From the NCBI GenBank assembly GCA_937988745.1, contig CALKAR010000134.1:1-40988 (forward strand): 40,988 bases of DNA. The letters are read 5' to 3'. This document shows positions 23,556-32,810 of the stretch, in pieces. How positions within the stretch are numbered: position 1 is the first letter of the stretch; the number at the start of each line of letters is the position of its first letter. Source of the DNA: an uncultured Peptococcaceae bacterium (GTDB lineage: Bacteria; Bacillota; Limnochordia; Darwinibacteriales; Darwinibacteriaceae). A model generated the notes under the pieces. That model saw nothing but the letters and a program-made list of their open reading frames with translations, was not told the origin of the DNA and made no database searches. The position numbers and the translations under genes were made by a program.

Positions 23556-24181
23556 ACCAATTTCAATTCTCCAAAGGCTTTGGGAACATGGAAGTTCGCA
23601 GGATCCCGCATAGTCGGACTCCACGCCATATACTCGTCGCGTGGGGTTCTTTTTATGCGGTAAAAGTTTACTCGCAGAACCATATTCCGTTCAGGCTCCA
23701 CTCCCAAACAAGAGAATGGTATAGCGAGAAGACCCTCCCAACTGCCGAATTCGCCTCCTCCGTTGTTTTCCTTACGAATGACCCGATGAATTAGTCCGGG
23801 GCAGTCCCAAGAAGGGTCACCTTGATGTTTTTTCCCATCATGCGTGATGAACGAATCGAAAACCACGTTTCTTGGACTCAGATTGAACTCGTAGTACTGA
23901 TTGAGATTCTCTGGTGCGATAAATACTTCAACTACTTCTTCTTCGTAGAGAGGATCATCCCGGTTAACCATCGTTGCTACGATGTCTTTGTCCTCACAGA
24001 GGAAACGAATATACAAGTATTCTTCATCCCATGCAGCTTGGACACTTGTGTCGAAAGACGCAGGATTACCTGTCACTGCGTCCACAAAAGGGGTACTTAC
24101 CGGGAATTCCTCCCAGCGCAGATTGAGCAGATCGCCAGGCTGCGTGTCCTGGGTCCGCCTCACAATCAGCTGATAACTCAT
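23552..24181 (-). CDS. CBM9-like carbohydrate-binding protein, no signal peptide
   Basis: This 209-residue protein is a single beta-sandwich of the carbohydrate-binding family 9-like type (PF06452-like): AAWDEEYLYIRFLCEDKDI, EVFIAPENLNQYYEFNLSP, FGSWEGLLAIPFSCLG and RVNFYRIKR. It has no signal peptide, so it seems cytosolic, unlike most CBM9 modules attached to secreted xylanases. The start is ATG 24181, with GGAGG eight bases upstream. It is downstream of the M42 peptidase on the same strand (59-base gap). Its ligand is unknown. Confidence 0.8.
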   Translation of the reverse strand: MSYQLIVRRTQDTQPGDLLNLRWEEFPVSTPFVDAVTGNPASFDTSVQAAWDEEYLYIRFLCEDKDIVATMVNRDDPLYEEEVVEVFIAPENLNQYYEFNLSPRNVVFDSFITHDGKKHQGDPSWDCPGLIHRVIRKENNGGGEFGSWEGLLAIPFSCLGVEPERNMVLRVNFYRIKRTPRDEYMAWSPTMRDPANFHVPKAFGELKLV

Positions 24182-24240
24182 CGTAGATTCCTCCATTCCC
24201 TTCCATCTTACCATCATTTAGGGCTTTGGGAAAGAGAAGC

Positions 24241-25290
24241 CTACGCCAGATCACTCATGAGATAGTGGTAGATCAACCGCGCGGTATTGATGACCGAATC
24301 CACATGGGTTCGTTCAAAAGCGTGAGAAGCATCGATTCCCGGTCCGATCAGGCCGTGGATGATATCGTGTCCAGCTCGCAGTGCTGCGCTGGCATCAGAA
24401 CCATAGTATGGGTAAATATCTACTTTGTAGGCTATTTCATTCTGCTGGGCGATTTGTTCTAAATGCCGGCGAAGACGGTAATTATAAGGCCCTGATGAAT
24501 CCTGAGCACAAATAGATACGGAATATTCATCACCCGCCTGGCCATCACCTAAAGCTCCCATGTCTACAGCCACATATTCTACTACTTCCGGAGGAATATT
24601 AGAGTTGCCCCCATACCCGATTTCTTCGTAGTTCGAAATCAAGATATGAGTTGTATGTGCCGGAACAATCTCGTTCTCCTGGAGTTCTCTTAAGATGTAG
24701 AGCAGTATGCCGACACCTGCTTTATCATCAAGATGGCGCGCTTTAATGAAGCCACTCGGCGTAATTTGAATGCGGGGATCAAAAGCAACAAAATCCCCCA
24801 CACCAATTCCGAGAGCTCGTACATCGTCAGCAGATTTCACTTTCTCGTCTAAACGCACTTCCATATTGTCCTGATTGCGTTCAAGTGTTGCACTGTCTTT
24901 GTAAACATGAACTGCAGTCTGATGCATCAAGATGGTTCCAGTATAAATCTCCCCGTTGCCCGCCATAATCTGGCAGTACTCACCCTCTAAGTGTGGCCAC
25001 TGGCTGCCGCCGATTAAGCTCAACTTCAATCTACCATTGCTCTTAATTTCTTTGACCATAGCTCCCAGTGTGTCAACATGGGCTGTCAGCAGTCTGTGTT
25101 CTTCATTGTTCTTACCCGGCAGAGTCGTGAGCAGTGCTCCTTTTCGGGTACGAGAAGTTTCTAGGCCCATCTCATTCAACACATTTTCAATATGCTGAAT
25201 AATTTCTTCTGTAAATCCAGTCGGACTAGGAATAGCTACTAGTTCATTAATCAGCTGAAGCATTCTGTTCCCATTAAACGTGACAGGCAT
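24241..25290 (-). CDS. M42 family metallopeptidase (glutamyl aminopeptidase/endoglucanase-like)
   Basis: A cytosolic dinuclear-metal aminopeptidase of family M42. In the 349-residue product the ligands and catalytic residues are His71 and Asp73 (AHVDTLG), bridging Asp188 (HLDDK), catalytic Glu222 with Glu223 (NYEEIG), Asp243 (VDMG) and a C-terminal His in the SHAFERTH segment. Such enzymes form dodecameric tetrahedra and trim peptides. The start is ATG 25290 with AAAGG upstream; the longer open frame to 25386 runs into the divergent spore gene and is not credible. M42 proteins are sometimes annotated as cellulases, but this is not supported. Confidence 0.92.
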   Translation of the reverse strand: MPVTFNGNRMLQLINELVAIPSPTGFTEEIIQHIENVLNEMGLETSRTRKGALLTTLPGKNNEEHRLLTAHVDTLGAMVKEIKSNGRLKLSLIGGSQWPHLEGEYCQIMAGNGEIYTGTILMHQTAVHVYKDSATLERNQDNMEVRLDEKVKSADDVRALGIGVGDFVAFDPRIQITPSGFIKARHLDDKAGVGILLYILRELQENEIVPAHTTHILISNYEEIGYGGNSNIPPEVVEYVAVDMGALGDGQAGDEYSVSICAQDSSGPYNYRLRRHLEQIAQQNEIAYKVDIYPYYGSDASAALRAGHDIIHGLIGPGIDASHAFERTHVDSVINTARLIYHYLMSDLA

Positions 25291-25355
25291 GATAACACTA
25301 CCTTTCTTGGATAGATTAATCACTTTGGTACAGACTAGAACCAAGGGGGTATGCC

Positions 25356-25547
25356 ATGGCAAGATATGTGAACAAAGAAAAACCACTTAAGGGACTGAAG
25401 CGCAGGCGTTATTCACTGCCCGTTGAAGAGCACTCTACCGCTGCTTGGGCTAATCTCGCCGGGCAAAAGGAAGTATCCCGTGTCGGGCTGCCCAGCGATT
25501 TAGACGTGGAGCTCGCCCGCGAATGGGCAGAAGAAAACCAAAAGTAG
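25356..25547 (+). CDS. DUF3787-type spore surface protein
   Basis: A 63-residue basic-to-acidic small protein with the signature HSTAAWANL, then SRVGLPSDLDVELAREWAEENQK. This matches the DUF3787 family as I recall it, whose Clostridioides difficile member is annotated as a spore surface protein. The start is ATG 25356 with AAGGGGG six bases upstream. It is monocistronic, divergent from M42, and followed by a bidirectional terminator. Assignment rests on motif recognition only. Confidence 0.75.
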   Translation: MARYVNKEKPLKGLKRRRYSLPVEEHSTAAWANLAGQKEVSRVGLPSDLDVELAREWAEENQK

Positions 25548-25548
25548 A

Positions 25549-25571
25549 CAGAGCCCCAAACCGGGGCTCTG
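25549..25571. terminator. bidirectional terminator between spore gene and PFOR
   Basis: A perfect 9-bp stem CAGAGCCCC (25549-25557) with GGGGCTCTG (25563-25571) and a 5-base loop. The rightward transcript continues TTTCTGCTT. It serves the rightward spore gene and perhaps PFOR, which stops at 25579. Confidence 0.85.
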
Positions 25572-25578
25572 TTTCTGC

Positions 25579-28500
25579 TTAATACTCCATCGCTGCCAAG
25601 CGGCGGTATTCGGCGTAGCGGTCCTTGGCATCGGCCTCGGCCTGAGCGAATAGTTCCTCCGCGATGTCAGGGAAGGTTCTCAATAAAGTGAAGTAACGGA
25701 CTTCGCTTTCTAAGAACTCCCGGAACGAGGCTTTCGGTTCTGGAGAATCAAGAGTAAATGGATTCTGCCCCGCCTGTTTGCGCAGAGGGTTATACCGATA
25801 AAGATGCCAATACCCTGCCTCGACCGCGCGTTTTTCCTGCAGGATACTGGTGCCCATGCCTGTACGTATGCCGTGTTCGATACACGGCGAGTATGCAATA
25901 ATTAGCGATGGGCCCGGATATGCCTCTGCCTCTAATATTGTGCGAATGGTATGGTTCATGTTCGCGCCCAAGGCAATCTGCGCTACATAAACATACCCAT
26001 ATGTCATTGCCATGCGTCCTAAATCCTTCTTACGGATCCGCTTGCCTGCCGAAGCAAACTTGGCTACAGCAGCAGTGGGTGTAGATTTAGACGACTGCCC
26101 TCCGGTGTTGGAGTATACTTCTGTATCCATAACCAAAATGTTCACATCTTCGCCTAAAGACAGAACTTGATCCAATCCCCCATAGCCAATATCATATGCC
26201 CAACCATCGCCGCCGATGATCCATTGAGATTTCTTAATGAGGTAGGCCCTTTTTTCCCAGATCTCGGCAAGGGCTGGATTGCTCTTCAGGTCCATCTTAG
26301 CTAATAGATCCACAATCCGGTTGCTCGGCTCAACCGAGCCTTCACCATCATACATATTCTCCAGCCATGCGCGAAAAGCCTCTGCCAGTGATGCGTCAAC
26401 ATCAGAATTGAGCAGATCCTTCATCAGGCCCGCTAAGCGATGGCGAATCTGCGATACTCCCAGCCACATACCAAAGCCGTACTCCGCATTGTCTTCAAAG
26501 AGCGAGTTTGCCCAGGCGGGTCCATGGCCATCAGCATTTACTGTATAAGCCATAGAAGGAGCACTCGCCGTGTAGATGGACGAACAGCCAGTCGCATTAG
26601 CGATAATCATGCGTTCACCAAAGAGCTGGGTCAAAAGGCGCAGATAAGGCGTTTCTCCACATCCTGGACAAGCACCATTGAACTCGAAGAGCGGTGGCCT
26701 AAATTGACTGCCTTTCAAGGTCTTCCAGTTCGTGTATTGATACTTAGGCTTAATTGTCATAGCGTATTCCCAATTATCCGCTTCTTGTTCGATCATCTGG
26801 TCAGCCGGACGCATTATCAGTGCCTTACCCGGCGCTGGGCAGACATCAGCGCAGTTGCCGCATCCTGTACAGTCTAAGGGGCTGACTTGAATGCGGTAGC
26901 CAAACTGGGAGATGTCCTTACCCATAGCCTTCTTGGTATTAAAGCCCTCAGGCGCAGCAGCTATTTCGGCTTCATCCAGAAGGAAAGGCCTGATCGTTGC
27001 ATGGGGACATACATAGGAACATTGGTTGCATTGAATACATTTTTCGATCTGCCATTCCGGAACCATGACCGCAATGCCCCGCTTTTCATATGCGGTTGTT
27101 CCTAACGGATAAGTTCCATCTTCCATGCCTTTAAAGGCGCTCACTGGCAGTTCATCACCTTCATGGCGAGCCATGGGAGTCTGGATGCGCTCTACAAACT
27201 CAGGAACACGCTTTACTTCTCGAGGCGGATCTTGGGCGCTGCGCCATTCTGAAGGCACGTCGATGCGCCGCAGAGCATTTTCTGCAGCATCGATAGCATC
27301 TAGGTTCATCTGTACAACCCGCTCACCTTTGCTGCCGTACATGGTCTGGACCGCGTCTTTCAGCTGGCGAACAGCTTCATCTACGGGAATGACTTCAGCG
27401 AGCCTGAAGAAGACTGACTGCATTATCATATTGATACGGTTGCCTAAACCAACTTTCCCGGCAATAGACAGAGCATCGATAGTGTAAAACTGAACATCGT
27501 TTTCTGCGATGGCTCGTTTGGTAGAAGCGGGCAGGTTTTCTTCTAGCTCGTCCATGTCCCAAGGACAGTTGAGCACAAAAATGCCGCCCTTCTTGATCCC
27601 CTTGAGCAGATCGTAGTTAAATACAAACGATGAGTTATGGCAGGCAATATAGTCTGCGTTGTAGACGAGGTAAGGAGACTTTATTGGCTGCTTGCCGAAA
27701 CGCAGGTGCGAAACGGTGGTTCCTCCCGATTTCTTACTGTCATAAGAGAAATACGCCTGCACGTGGAGGGGCGTGTTTTCACCGATGATCTTGATTGCTG
27801 TCTTATTGGCACCAACTGTACCATCACTGCCCAAGCCCCAAAACTTGCAGCTGATTGTTCCTTCTGGAGTGGTCTCTACGATATCCTCCTCAGGCAGCGA
27901 AGTATCGGTCACATCATCGACAATGCCGATAGTAAACCGATCTTTGGGCTCCTCCGCCTTTAGATTCTTGTATACAGCAATAATCTGTGATGGTCTGGTG
28001 TCTTTCGAGCCGAGGCCATAACGCCCACCCACGATTACCTGAATATCGCTGTCTGCCAACGCTTTGACCACATCCAAATAGAGAGGTTCGCCAAGGGAAC
28101 CTGGTTCCTTCGTACGATCCAACACGGCAATCCGCTCCACAGTTTTGGGAAGAACCGCCCGGAAATGTCTCTCAGAAAACGGCCGGTAGAGACGCACCTT
28201 CACAAGGCCGACCTTCTCGCCCTGACTGCTCAGGTAATCGATAGTCTCTTCAATTGTATCGGTCACTGAACCCATTGCCACGATAACGCGTTTCGCTTCA
28301 GGATCGCCGTAGTAGTCGAAGAGATTGTAAGACCGTCCCGTCATTTTTTCCAATTCACGCATGTACGACTCGACAATCTCCGGCACGGCAAGGTAGAAGG
28401 GATTTGCCGCTTCCCTACCCTGGAAATAGATGTCTGGGTTCTGCGCTGTTCCTCGAATTACGGGATGCTCCGGATTCAATCCCCGGGCGCGGAAGTCCGC

Positions 28501-29097
28501 CAGTGCTTCGTAGTCAATTAGTTTCGCCACTTCATCGTACTCTAGGCTCTCGATCTTCTGGATCTCATGGCTGGTGCGGAATCCGTCAAAGAAATGCAAG
28601 AAAGGAACCCGAGATTTAATTGCCGCTAGATGAGCGATGCAGCCTAAATCCATCACTTCCTGTACATTGGAAGAAGCGAGCATAGCAAAGCCAGTCTGAC
28701 GGCAGGCCATCACATCTTGATGGTCGCCAAAGATGGATAAGGCGTGCGCCGCGATTGCCCGAGCACTCACATGGAAAACACCTGGCAGGAGTTCGCCAGC
28801 GATTTTATACATATTTGGAATCATGAGAAGCAGTCCCTGCGATGCGGTGAAAGTGGTCGTTAGAGCACCTACTGCTAACGAACCATGCACTGCACCGGCT
28901 GCACCTGCTTCTGACTGCATTTCTACGACCTTTACCGCCTCGCCAAAGATATTCTTGCGGCCTTGAGCACTCCACACATCAATATGCTCCGCCATTGGCG
29001 ACGAAGGCGTAATCGGATAAATCGCTGCCACTTCTGTAAATGCATAGGCAATGTGAGCCGCAGCCTCATTGCCATCAATGGTCACAATCCGGCCCAT
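25579..29097 (-). CDS. nifJ: pyruvate:ferredoxin (flavodoxin) oxidoreductase
   Basis: A single-chain, 1172-residue PFOR that converts pyruvate and CoA to acetyl-CoA and CO2, reducing ferredoxin. The N-terminal domain binds pyruvate (YPITPSSPMAEHID); next come the GAGGAVHG-like CoA/TPP region and the gamma domain. Two ferredoxin-like [4Fe-4S] motifs lie at about residues 686 (CIQCNQCSYVCP) and 745 (CTGCGNCADVCP). The TPP domain has GACPGCGE (about 809), ATGCSSIY and the Mg/TPP loop. The start is ATG 29097, with GGGGGG six bases upstream; 85 further open codons upstream show no family similarity. It is monocistronic. The ferredoxin at 7800-7982 is a candidate partner. Confidence 0.98.
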   Translation of the reverse strand: MGRIVTIDGNEAAAHIAYAFTEVAAIYPITPSSPMAEHIDVWSAQGRKNIFGEAVKVVEMQSEAGAAGAVHGSLAVGALTTTFTASQGLLLMIPNMYKIAGELLPGVFHVSARAIAAHALSIFGDHQDVMACRQTGFAMLASSNVQEVMDLGCIAHLAAIKSRVPFLHFFDGFRTSHEIQKIESLEYDEVAKLIDYEALADFRARGLNPEHPVIRGTAQNPDIYFQGREAANPFYLAVPEIVESYMRELEKMTGRSYNLFDYYGDPEAKRVIVAMGSVTDTIEETIDYLSSQGEKVGLVKVRLYRPFSERHFRAVLPKTVERIAVLDRTKEPGSLGEPLYLDVVKALADSDIQVIVGGRYGLGSKDTRPSQIIAVYKNLKAEEPKDRFTIGIVDDVTDTSLPEEDIVETTPEGTISCKFWGLGSDGTVGANKTAIKIIGENTPLHVQAYFSYDSKKSGGTTVSHLRFGKQPIKSPYLVYNADYIACHNSSFVFNYDLLKGIKKGGIFVLNCPWDMDELEENLPASTKRAIAENDVQFYTIDALSIAGKVGLGNRINMIMQSVFFRLAEVIPVDEAVRQLKDAVQTMYGSKGERVVQMNLDAIDAAENALRRIDVPSEWRSAQDPPREVKRVPEFVERIQTPMARHEGDELPVSAFKGMEDGTYPLGTTAYEKRGIAVMVPEWQIEKCIQCNQCSYVCPHATIRPFLLDEAEIAAAPEGFNTKKAMGKDISQFGYRIQVSPLDCTGCGNCADVCPAPGKALIMRPADQMIEQEADNWEYAMTIKPKYQYTNWKTLKGSQFRPPLFEFNGACPGCGETPYLRLLTQLFGERMIIANATGCSSIYTASAPSMAYTVNADGHGPAWANSLFEDNAEYGFGMWLGVSQIRHRLAGLMKDLLNSDVDASLAEAFRAWLENMYDGEGSVEPSNRIVDLLAKMDLKSNPALAEIWEKRAYLIKKSQWIIGGDGWAYDIGYGGLDQVLSLGEDVNILVMDTEVYSNTGGQSSKSTPTAAVAKFASAGKRIRKKDLGRMAMTYGYVYVAQIALGANMNHTIRTILEAEAYPGPSLIIAYSPCIEHGIRTGMGTSILQEKRAVEAGYWHLYRYNPLRKQAGQNPFTLDSPEPKASFREFLESEVRYFTLLRTFPDIAEELFAQAEADAKDRYAEYRRLAAMEY

Positions 29098-29224
29098 CAA
29101 AAACCCCCCATTACAAGTGTTTTTCTCTCCCATATTATCTGGAATTTTGCGGTTATCATACCAAGAGAAAGTATTTGAAAGCCGATTTTGGCTCAGACTA
29201 ACGCCATGGGAGGTGTGGCAGAAA

Positions 29225-29575
29225 ATGCACAGAACTGGATGGATACTAGTTTTTCGTTTTGTCGTTTCGCTCGTAAGCGGACTCCTTACGCTTGCCCTTT
29301 TTGATGATAACCCATGGCTAGCGGTATTGGGGTGGGCGTTGGCTGCGACCATCGTTAATTACCTCATAGGTGAACTCTTACTCAAACCCTCAGCGGGACA
29401 GACTATCGCCGCTGTGGCCGATGGCATACTGGGGGCTGTCTTGGCATGGGTGCTTGGTGCGCTGTTTACCTGGTTCCGAACTACAGGCGCCACACTCATC
29501 GCCTTAGCGGCACTCATCGCGATAATTGAATATTTCTCCCAGTCATTTCTTCCCAAGTCACAGACAGCACCATAG
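29225..29575 (+). CDS. DUF2512 (YndM family) membrane protein
   Basis: A 116-residue protein of four membrane helices: FRFVVSLVSGLLTLALF, LGWALAATIVNYLIGELL, ADGILGAVLAWVLGALF and LIALAALIAIIEYF. The signature NYLIGELLLKP plus TIAAVADG matches DUF2512/YndM, found in spore-forming Bacillota and of unknown function. The start is ATG 29225 with GGGAGGTG upstream. It is divergent from PFOR (127-base shared promoter region) and is followed by a strong terminator. Confidence 0.85.
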   Translation: MHRTGWILVFRFVVSLVSGLLTLALFDDNPWLAVLGWALAATIVNYLIGELLLKPSAGQTIAAVADGILGAVLAWVLGALFTWFRTTGATLIALAALIAIIEYFSQSFLPKSQTAP

Positions 29576-29578
29576 TAA

Positions 29579-29614
29579 GAAACCTCGGCCGACTCGAGCC
29601 GAGGTTTCTTTTTC
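29579..29614 (+). terminator. terminator of the DUF2512 gene
   Basis: An 11-bp perfect stem GAAACCTCGGC (29579-29589) with GCCGAGGTTTC (29598-29608) and an 8-base loop, followed by TTTTT. It touches the end of the convergent MFS gene and may serve both. Confidence 0.9.
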
Positions 29615-30887
29615 ATACTGCTTCACTTGTTTTATAAAGGCCTTCTATATGGGGAGAGCGGTCCATCAGAATACCAATTGCAGTCATTCCCACTGAGCAG
29701 ATTAAGAAGAGCACATGAGGCTCATATCTATCTACCGCAGGTCCAAAAGCTGCAAGGGCAAGAGGGACCAACATAGTGACTAAGCCATCAAGCAAACCAA
29801 AGACTCGCCCACGGAAATTGTCTGGGATGGTCTCCTGCAGCATCACCTGCAAGGGCACGTTCACCAATACATTCAAGACCCCAATCAGAAAAGCAGGAAC
29901 CAGCAGACTTCCTAAGAGCGTAAGCTCTGACAGCTGCTGATAAACCATGGGCACAGCAGCCAGGCCGAGCAGGATTCCGCCCAAACCCTGACCGATGATC
30001 CCGCCGACCAAGAGCCGTTCTTTGCTCAAGCGTTGAGTTAAGGCGCCTACAAAGAAAGTCCCAACCAATAGCCCTGCGGGCACCGCTGATTTCACGAATC
30101 CGTAGTGCTCCGCAGACATCTGCAGTACTTCTTTGCCGAAATATGGCATGATGATACTCATTATCGGAGCGGCAATGAAGTTTAGGGCAATGGCATAGCC
30201 AATCAGTCCTCGTAAGCTCGAACGCTGCCAGACATACGTAAAGCCTTCCTTAAAGTTGATTCCGTAGGCTCGAAGCTGTTCCCGGCCCCGCTGAGCGGCA
30301 CCGAACTCCTGCTTAGGAAACCGAATAAACATCTCGGAGATGGCTGAAAGCAAGAAACAGATCCCTGTAATGACAAAGACGCCCGTATATCCAACTAACC
30401 CCAAAAGAAGTGCCCCTAATGCTGGGCCAATAATACCTGTCGCACTGCGGGAAAAATTGTTGCGAGCGTTAGCAGCGGTAAGCTCCTCTCGTTTAACCAT
30501 TCCTGGAATAGCCGCTGTGATGGCAGGTCCAAAAAGGACACCGCATATGGAAAAAACAATTGTGGCGCCATACAACACCGCGAGGGTGAGATGTCCGGCA
30601 GCGTGAACTGCTCCTACCGCCAACAGCACTATACCACGGATTATATCGGTAATGACCACGATATGCTTTCGACTCCACATATCAGCTAATACCCCAGCTA
30701 AAGGTGCTAGAATCACGCCGGGGATAGATGATATCAGAAGCAGAGTGCCTAGCGCAGTGCCGGAACCAGTTAGATCCAGTACTAACCAAGTTAGAACAAA
30801 ATAGAGGACTCCATCGCCAATCTGTGATACTAGCCGTCCGAAAAACAAAAGACCGTAATCACGGTTGATAAACAACTTCTGCAGCAT
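29613..30887 (-). CDS. MFS efflux transporter (MFS_3 / EntS-macrolide type)
   Basis: A 424-residue, 12-helix transporter starting MLQKLFINRDYGLLFFGRLVSQIGD, the opening typical of the MFS_3 exporters (EntS, macrolide-efflux MefA relatives). The loop LAGVLADMWSRKHIVVITDIIRG is the family antiporter motif. The start is ATG 30887, with AAAGG upstream; an upstream TTG at 30929 lacks a ribosome site. Its position just downstream of the aro operon on the same strand (110-base gap) could be incidental. Substrate unknown. Confidence 0.85.
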   Translation of the reverse strand: MLQKLFINRDYGLLFFGRLVSQIGDGVLYFVLTWLVLDLTGSGTALGTLLLISSIPGVILAPLAGVLADMWSRKHIVVITDIIRGIVLLAVGAVHAAGHLTLAVLYGATIVFSICGVLFGPAITAAIPGMVKREELTAANARNNFSRSATGIIGPALGALLLGLVGYTGVFVITGICFLLSAISEMFIRFPKQEFGAAQRGREQLRAYGINFKEGFTYVWQRSSLRGLIGYAIALNFIAAPIMSIIMPYFGKEVLQMSAEHYGFVKSAVPAGLLVGTFFVGALTQRLSKERLLVGGIIGQGLGGILLGLAAVPMVYQQLSELTLLGSLLVPAFLIGVLNVLVNVPLQVMLQETIPDNFRGRVFGLLDGLVTMLVPLALAAFGPAVDRYEPHVLFLICSVGMTAIGILMDRSPHIEGLYKTSEAV

Positions 30888-30997
30888 AGCTCTCAACCTT
30901 TCTGTCCTAGCTTGCACCCATTTTATCAAGCAAGGACACTACCAAGTGAGAGTCTGAAGTTGGGAAACATCTCCGCCTTAAGGCTGATTTTGACAAT

Positions 30998-31747
30998 TTA
31001 GAGATCCTTCAGCAGCTCGCGCACTACCAACTCAGTGACCTCTGCAGGCGTCGAAGCATCTGTGGACACCTGTACATCCGCTATTTCATAGTAAATCTTC
31101 GCTCGCTCTGTCAACAGCTGAGCGATAGCTTCCTTGGTAGGCTTCCCTCCTAAAAGGGGGCGGTGCGTTTCGTCCCCGATCCGTTTCAGAATCGTTTCGG
31201 GAGACGCCGTTAAGAGCACTAGGCGAGAGCTTCTCTTCAGAGCATGCCGGTTTTCCTCCCGAAGGATGGTCCCCCCTCCGCAGGCTATCACAAGATGATG
31301 CCTTTGACTCACCTCTTGAACCAGTTCCTGTTCTAGAGCACGGAATCGCGATTCCCCATCTTCCGCAAAAATCTGAGGAATGCTGCGTCCTTGGCGCAGT
31401 TCAATTTCTTTATCTAAATCGATGAACTCCCGCCCTAAGGTATGAGCCAACAGCGGCGCCACAGTTGACTTACCTGTTCCCATAAAGCCAATTAGGGCAA
31501 TATTGAACGGAAACAAAGCCCTCGACTGCCGGCCGCGGCTGATGCGCATAATCTCAGCAAATAGAGCCTGGGTGTCACCGCTGTATCTGCTTAAGATCTC
31601 CGCCTCGCGGTCTGGCGCATATATGGGCATTCTGTGCTCTTTCTTATAGCGGGCCACCGCATCGACTAATTCAAGGCGTCTTTGAAAAGCTTCAGCAATC
31701 GCCGCATCGCAGGCGCTGATCTGCGCTCGCAGCTCATTTAGGTCCAT
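30998..31747 (-). CDS. aroK: chorismate mutase - shikimate kinase fusion
   Basis: A 249-residue bifunctional protein. Residues 1-78 form an AroQ-type chorismate mutase (LNELRAQISACDAAIAEAF, RRLELVDAVARYKK, PDREAEIL), which makes prephenate. Residues 82-249 form shikimate kinase: Walker A GFMGTGKST (87-95), D110-L-D112, Arg134, GGG (157-159) and RPLL (197-200). The two activities are not adjacent in the pathway. The start is ATG 31747, with GGAGGG inside the aroB end (14-base overlap). It is the last gene of the aro operon, whose DAHP synthase lacks a regulatory domain. Confidence 0.95.
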   Translation of the reverse strand: MDLNELRAQISACDAAIAEAFQRRLELVDAVARYKKEHRMPIYAPDREAEILSRYSGDTQALFAEIMRISRGRQSRALFPFNIALIGFMGTGKSTVAPLLAHTLGREFIDLDKEIELRQGRSIPQIFAEDGESRFRALEQELVQEVSQRHHLVIACGGGTILREENRHALKRSSRLVLLTASPETILKRIGDETHRPLLGGKPTKEAIAQLLTERAKIYYEIADVQVSTDASTPAEVTELVVRELLKDL

Positions 31748-32810
31748 ATTTACCCTCCTTCCTCGGCCGCAGCACCGCCTCTAAGTGCTGCAGCACTTCG
31801 TCCATGCTCAAGAGAACCTCCTCCACTTGCCCCATCGCTCGTGGCAGCATGAAGGAGATCTTATCGGCACGGTTTTTCTTATCTCTTAGGAGTGCCTGCT
31901 GCACGTCTGTCAGAGATAAATCAGAGGGAATAGGCGGCAAGCTGACAAGCTCGCATGCCTCTTCGATCTTTATCAAGTCCTGTTGATCGAGACGTCCCAG
32001 CCGATGCGATAACCGCGCTTCGGCAGCTAGCCCCAAGAGAACCGCTTCGCCATGGGTGAAAGCACTAAAGTTGGTGGCAGCTTCAAGAGCATGAGCGATG
32101 GTATGCCCTGCATTAAGCTGTTTGCGCAGACCACAATCCAGCTCGTCGGCACTCACAATCTGAGCCTTCAGGGCACAGCATCTGATAATAATCTCCTTTA
32201 ACGCTTCTTGTGGAGCAGTATAGACCGTCTCCCCTTTTTCTCTGAGAATCTCTACCAGTACTGGTTCAGCTATGATTGCGTACTTTACCACTTCGCCCAA
32301 ACCGCTGATCAAGTCAGTGCGGGATAGAGTCTGCAGAACCTCCGGGTTAATAAGTACCCCTTCGGGTTGGTGGAAGGCTCCAACTAAGTTTTTCCCTACA
32401 GGTAGATCTATGGCGGTTTTGCCTCCGATGGCACTGTCGATCTGAGCGAGCAGGGTAGTAGGCACCTGGACATAGGAAATCCCCCGCATATAGATGGCGG
32501 CACAAAAACCAGCTAGATCTCCTACTACTCCACCGCCAAGGGCGATAACCACTGAAGAGCGGGTTAGCCCAAGGGCCACCATTTCTTGAATGACCTTTTC
32601 AGCAACAGCCCACGATTTAGAAAACTCCCCTGGCTCCACGACAATTTTGGGGAAGTTAAAACGACTGCCATAGAGGCGGTCGACATTGCTGTCCGTTATA
32701 ACCACAGCTCGATCGTACCTTTTTGCATACTGCTCCAGGTGCTGCCATGCACCCGATCCGATGATAAGATCGTACCCAGCTGAACCTAACGTGACTGGAA
32801 TTCGGACCAT
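31734..32810 (-). CDS. aroB: 3-dehydroquinate synthase
   Basis: AroB turns DAHP into 3-dehydroquinate with NAD and a metal. The 358-residue protein has the NAD-binding GGGVVGDLAGF, the loop QVPTTLLAQIDSAIGGKTA, the metal/catalytic region RKQLNAGHTIAHALE and HGEAVLLG with the second metal His. Its 5' end overlaps aroC by 25 bases and its 3' end overlaps the CM-SK gene by 14, so the operon is translationally coupled. Confidence 0.97.
   Translation of the reverse strand: MVRIPVTLGSAGYDLIIGSGAWQHLEQYAKRYDRAVVITDSNVDRLYGSRFNFPKIVVEPGEFSKSWAVAEKVIQEMVALGLTRSSVVIALGGGVVGDLAGFCAAIYMRGISYVQVPTTLLAQIDSAIGGKTAIDLPVGKNLVGAFHQPEGVLINPEVLQTLSRTDLISGLGEVVKYAIIAEPVLVEILREKGETVYTAPQEALKEIIIRCCALKAQIVSADELDCGLRKQLNAGHTIAHALEAATNFSAFTHGEAVLLGLAAEARLSHRLGRLDQQDLIKIEEACELVSLPPIPSDLSLTDVQQALLRDKKNRADKISFMLPRAMGQVEEVLLSMDEVLQHLEAVLRPRKEGKYGPK

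Noticed and set aside
24241..25290. Cellulase annotation for the M42 protein
   Set aside because: The metal and catalytic residues are those of M42 aminopeptidases; the endoglucanase label in this family is a historical carry-over.
29098..29352. 85-residue N-terminal extension of PFOR
   Set aside because: It overlaps the divergent DUF2512 gene and its promoter region; PFOR homology begins at MGRIVTIDGNEA, with a strong ribosome site.
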